64,000 nt of DNA, from the NCBI GenBank assembly GCA_943368475.1, contig CALRLF020000003.1:1-64000 (forward strand). Direction: 5' to 3'. Numbering within the stretch: the stretch's first letter is position 1; each line of letters starts with the position of its first letter. The position numbers were made by a program, and so were the translations under genes. Below, one piece after another: positions 61,148-64,000 of the stretch. Below the pieces are notes generated by a model. That model worked only from the letters and a program-made list of their open reading frames with translations. It was not told the DNA's origin and did not search any database. Source of the DNA: UBA1930 sp943368475. GTDB taxonomy: Bacteria; Bacteroidota; Bacteroidia; Chitinophagales; Chitinophagaceae.

Positions 61148-61984
61148 TTAAATGAATTCCCCATCTTCTCTAGGGATATCTATGGTTACTTTGAATAATG
61201 ATTGGGAAGTATCTTCTTCGTATAAAATATCGCTATGTATAACTCTTAAACGGCTTTGTATATTTTTTAAGCCTAAACCATCTTTAAACTTTGTGAAACG
61301 TAAAAATTCGTCTTGGGTTAACCCTTTACCATCGTGGTGTAAACGAATAATTATTTTTTCTGGGGCATCATGTTGTGTAAGGTGAATGAAGGATGAGTTG
61401 CTATGCTTTAGTATGTTGTTCACCAGCTCCTGTAAAATTCTAAATAATATCAATTCTTTCTCAGCTTTTAAACGCACTTTATAATCGTGAAAACGACTAC
61501 TAGCATTGATAGAACCTGAATTACTTATTTTTTGAAAAAAGTCGTTTACGGCCGATTCTAAACCAAAGTTTTTTAATGTTGGCGGCATTAAACTGTGTGA
61601 AATGTTGCGTATTAAATTAATGGTTTCATCAATAATTTGCTTTGCATTGTAAATAGACTGCATTTGGGCAGCTTTATCTAAGTTGACCAAGTTTTCGTTT
61701 AGGTATAAACGTGCCGTTGCTAATAATGGTCCTGCATCATCGTGCAAATCTGCAGCCAATCTAGATCGTTCTTCTTCTTGAAGTTTTATCGAAGCCCTTA
61801 ACAACATCTTTTGATGATCGGCTTCCATGTTTTGAATTCGCTGTTGGTAACGCATTACCCTACGTTGATGAAAAATTATAAATAAAATAAGAGCCACAGC
61901 CAATAATATCATACCAATGGTACCTAAAAAGAGTACAGGAGATATATTATTTGAATTTTGAGATGCTTCTAATAACCTAATCAT
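61148..61984 (-). CDS. NarX-type sensor histidine kinase
   Basis: A 278-residue kinase of the HisKA_3 type. An N-terminal TM segment at about 18-40 (PVLFLGTIGMILLAVALILFIIF) anchors it; then a coiled coil, the phosphorylation block EEERSRLAADLHDDAGPLLATARLYL with His at about 82, and an ATPase domain with ELVNNILKHSNSS (N box) and DGLGLKNIQSRL (G box). No dedicated sensor domain, so input may come through a partner. Upstream of the response regulator on the same strand. Confidence 0.92.
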   Translation of the reverse strand: MIRLLEASQNSNNISPVLFLGTIGMILLAVALILFIIFHQRRVMRYQQRIQNMEADHQKMLLRASIKLQEEERSRLAADLHDDAGPLLATARLYLNENLVNLDKAAQMQSIYNAKQIIDETINLIRNISHSLMPPTLKNFGLESAVNDFFQKISNSGSINASSRFHDYKVRLKAEKELILFRILQELVNNILKHSNSSFIHLTQHDAPEKIIIRLHHDGKGLTQDEFLRFTKFKDGLGLKNIQSRLRVIHSDILYEEDTSQSLFKVTIDIPREDGEFI

Positions 61985-61994
61985 ACGTATAGCC

Positions 61995-62684
61995 TTATTC
62001 TTTTAAATCTTTGATGTAATAAATGCTGTTTGGGTTGGGTTGGTTTTTAGATAGATTAGCTGGATTAAGGCAAAATGCGACAGTAATAAGAATACTTTTA
62101 ACAATACTACCTACCCTAGATATGTATTCAAAAACTAGTATGTCAGTTTTCTTTTCTTCGGAACTTATTGGGATTAAAAAGCTAAAAAATGTACCTGCAC
62201 AATAAATTAGTAATGCAGATACTAGCCAAAACTGATAAGTGTTGTAAATGAAAATTGTATCGGAGACCCTGGTTTTTTGAAAGAAAAACATGATACAAAA
62301 GAGTAAAAGGAAAATAAATTCTATGGCTTGTGACCTGTAATCGAAACTACTGATACTGTTTTTTAGAACATTAAAATAGCCCCATGTTAGTAGAAAAATG
62401 ACAAAACCTATCCAGATAATTTTTGATGAATGCTTTAATTTAAGTAGAATAGAAAAAAAGTAGCAAAGCAAAGCAAATTCAACAACCGTAAAAAAGTTAA
62501 TGAGCCAAAGTGTATTCTCTGATTTTTTTGCAAGCCTAAAGCTTACAATATCTACACAAACGCCTACTGCCAATAAAATAAAAACTACCCATTTTAGCTT
62601 TTGGTTCTTATTAAATTTGAAAATAAGAAAAGCTAAGATGGGTAGTAACGGTGAACAAATTGATATATAATGTAAAAGTTTCAA
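61995..62684 (-). CDS. Multi-pass membrane protein of unknown function
   Basis: A 229-residue protein with about seven hydrophobic segments (LLPILAFLIF, LKWVVFILLAVGVCVDIV, FFTVVEFALLCYFFSILL, IWIGFVIFLLTWGYF, AIEFIFLLLFCIMFFF, FWLVSALLIYCAGTFFSFL, VKSILITVAFCL). No family motif. Starts at TTG 62684 (an in-frame stop lies three codons upstream). Ten bases before the histidine kinase, so it may be the missing sensor of that kinase, which lacks its own sensor domain. This role is inferred from gene order. Confidence 0.65.
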   Translation of the reverse strand: MKLLHYISICSPLLPILAFLIFKFNKNQKLKWVVFILLAVGVCVDIVSFRLAKKSENTLWLINFFTVVEFALLCYFFSILLKLKHSSKIIWIGFVIFLLTWGYFNVLKNSISSFDYRSQAIEFIFLLLFCIMFFFQKTRVSDTIFIYNTYQFWLVSALLIYCAGTFFSFLIPISSEEKKTDILVFEYISRVGSIVKSILITVAFCLNPANLSKNQPNPNSIYYIKDLKE

Positions 62685-62747
62685 GAAAGTTGTTTAATCA
62701 AAAATAATGATTAAACATACAAAATGAAATTTTAATTACGATGGTAA

Positions 62748-63158
62748 TTAACCCCAAGATAAATCTAATGGGCCATCATCGCCACAACTTGGAGGGCAAA
62801 GTGTGTTTCTATCAGCCACTATGCCTTTATGTTTAATAATTTCTCCATTATCTGCTACTGTAGTGTAGTTGAAAATGTTGTTGCCATTTTTATCGGCACC
62901 AACTAAAACCAATTGCTTAACACCTAAATCGTTAATAGCGTTAAAAAAACGGATTCCAGTGCAACCAGGTTGTGCTAAAATGCTTTCAATGATGTTTCTA
63001 CCAGTAAAAGAAGCAATTACGTCATCTGGATTTTCAGCGTGCCAACGTTTTACCATTTTAGCACCCAATTCGTATCCAATGTCTTCTCCAACTTCTGCAG
63101 TAAAAGAACGGTTTTGCTCAATAACACGTCCTTTTACAACGATTAATTCTTTTGCCAT
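62748..63158 (-). CDS. Conserved small protein of unknown function
   Basis: A 136-residue soluble protein: GYELGAKMVKRWHAENPDDVIASFTGRNIIESILAQPGCTGIRFFNA is followed by KQLVLVGADKNGNNIFNYTTVADNG and a C-terminal CPPSCGDDGPLDLSWG. Two Cys near the end (CPPSC) could bind a metal or form a disulfide. No signal peptide. I recall similar small proteins in Chitinophagaceae but no known function. Confidence 0.62.
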   Translation of the reverse strand: MAKELIVVKGRVIEQNRSFTAEVGEDIGYELGAKMVKRWHAENPDDVIASFTGRNIIESILAQPGCTGIRFFNAINDLGVKQLVLVGADKNGNNIFNYTTVADNGEIIKHKGIVADRNTLCPPSCGDDGPLDLSWG

Positions 63159-63636
63159 TTTTTTTGTATTAAATAGGTTAATGATGGGGTTTATTCTGTG
63201 CGTAATTTCTATTGAAACTATTTATCCACAATGTATGGTAGGTATTGTGTTTTAGACTTAAATTTGATGTAATTCAATGCTGATAAGGCTTTTAAAGGTT
63301 TTTAATGGTATTTGTTACCTGTAAAATTTAGTATTTTTTCGATAGAATGTGCGTAATTTTACGGTATTCGAAGTTCGTAAGTTTATCATGCGGTAACGTA
63401 AATGTGCATAGAAAGATTACGAAGCCCAAATTGGCAATTGAAAATGTGGATAACTCCATTTTATTAAAAATATTTCTGAAAATGGGTGTTTGCATTAGGG
63501 ATTGAAGTGTAAAGCCTACCGATTTATCGGTGGCTTGAAACGAAAAGCCCGACCCGCTTCCGGCGGGTAATGCTCAGAAATGAGCTGTTAATTAACGTAT
63601 CCTATTTAAGACTAGTAATTCTAATATTCCCCTACT
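63159..63636 (+). other. Spacer with repeat family B copy 2
   Basis: No gene. Contains the inverted family B repeat at 63500-63587; the rest is AT-rich sequence with no recognised element. Confidence 0.6.
63500..63587 (-). repeat. Dispersed intergenic repeat, family B, copy 2 (inverted)
   Basis: Reads GATTGAAGTGTAAAGCC ... CTTGAAACGAAA, the reverse complement of the two family B blocks. Between the blocks is the hairpin ACCGATttATCGGT, and beyond them CCCGCttccgGCGGG. Confidence 0.8.
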
Positions 63637-64000
63637 ATGAATACAGATAGAACCATTAGGTTGGCTATTGCAGATGACCATAAAATATTTAGAGATGGTT
63701 TAAGAACTTCGCTGAAAGACAGAGATTATATTAAAATTTTGTGGGAGGCAGAAGATGGGAGAGATATGACCCATAAGTTAAAAATTAAAGAACCTGATGT
63801 TTTATTGATGGATATTAGAATGCCTGAAATAGATGGAATTAATGCTATACAAATGATTAGACATGAGTATGAGAACTTGAAAATTATTGTACTGAGTATG
63901 TATGACGATAAAGAAATAATTACCAAGATGATGGAAATGGGAGCTAATTCTTACCTAACAAAAACAACAGATCCACAAGAAATATACCATGCTATTGTTA
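63637..64000 (+). CDS. NarL-type response regulator (C-terminus off the window)
   Basis: Open to the right edge, 121 codons visible. The receiver domain has IADDHKIFRDG, phospho-acceptor LLMDIRMPEIDG, IIVLSMYDDK and YLTKTTDPQEI. It is clearly similar to the regulator at 60436-61089 (same IADDHKIFR and TDPQEI blocks), so the two are paralogues. The HTH part is missing. Confidence 0.9.
   Translation, partial: MNTDRTIRLAIADDHKIFRDGLRTSLKDRDYIKILWEAEDGRDMTHKLKIKEPDVLLMDIRMPEIDGINAIQMIRHEYENLKIIVLSMYDDKEIITKMMEMGANSYLTKTTDPQEIYHAIV

Overview
The window looks like a chromosomal segment of an AT-rich Bacteroidota, most likely of the Chitinophagaceae type. Supporting signs are the DUF1800/DUF1501 gene pair, an ECF sigma factor followed by a membrane/beta-barrel protein, many FemAB-like, LysM and M1-peptidase proteins of Bacteroidota style, sparse Shine-Dalgarno sequences, a fused thrA with thrB and thrC, and several short intergenic repeat families. 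No rRNA, IS transposase, phage or CRISPR locus was seen. There is one complete tRNA (Asp) and a partial duplicate of its 3' end.

Layout. 1-3029: DUF1501 and DUF1800 pair (minus; the first gene runs off the left edge). 3188-7777 (plus): ECF sigma factor, its membrane partner, a lipoprotein and uvrC. 7774-18842 (mostly minus): acetyltransferase, pgi, threonine aldolase, GH53 endo-galactanase, polysaccharide deacetylase, FAD dehydrogenase, alpha-glucan phosphorylase-like protein and bioB. 19051-25356: a Wadjet/Mks-like SMC locus (kleisin-like gene on plus, facing KITE-like, SMC and TOPRIM genes on minus). 25481-44359: ordinary metabolism and cell-surface genes (rluD, lipB, PLP desulfhydrase-like, nucleotidyltransferase, GH31, cold-shock protein, pcm, rRNA methyltransferase, LysM protein, M1 peptidase, Gfo/Idh oxidoreductase). 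44595-46045: a translationally coupled AAA ATPase plus small TOPRIM-like protein. 46153-51469: a threonine operon with a Thr/Ile-rich leader peptide, then thrA, thrB and thrC. 51537-52285: tRNA-Asp, a small GIY-YIG gene between duplicated tRNA 3' ends, and a three-unit 90-bp tandem repeat. 52505-56937: two defence-type genes (SMEK-NACHT-pentapeptide STAND ATPase; PD-(D/E)XK nuclease) each bounded by copies of one palindromic repeat, in a cassette-like pattern. 57127-57827: an HTH gene behind a regular array of palindromic operators with 40-bp spacing. 58060-64000: SnoaL-like protein, unknown membrane protein, NarL-type regulator and histidine kinase, small conserved proteins, and a second NarL-type regulator cut by the right edge.

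The most unusual material is (i) the Wadjet-like locus with its kleisin gene reversed, (ii) the repeat-delimited defence genes, (iii) the tRNA-Asp/GIY-YIG unit that looks like a minimal site-specific element, (iv) the AAA/TOPRIM pair and (v) the 40-bp operator array. All functions are read from sequence motifs and family knowledge; no search was run.
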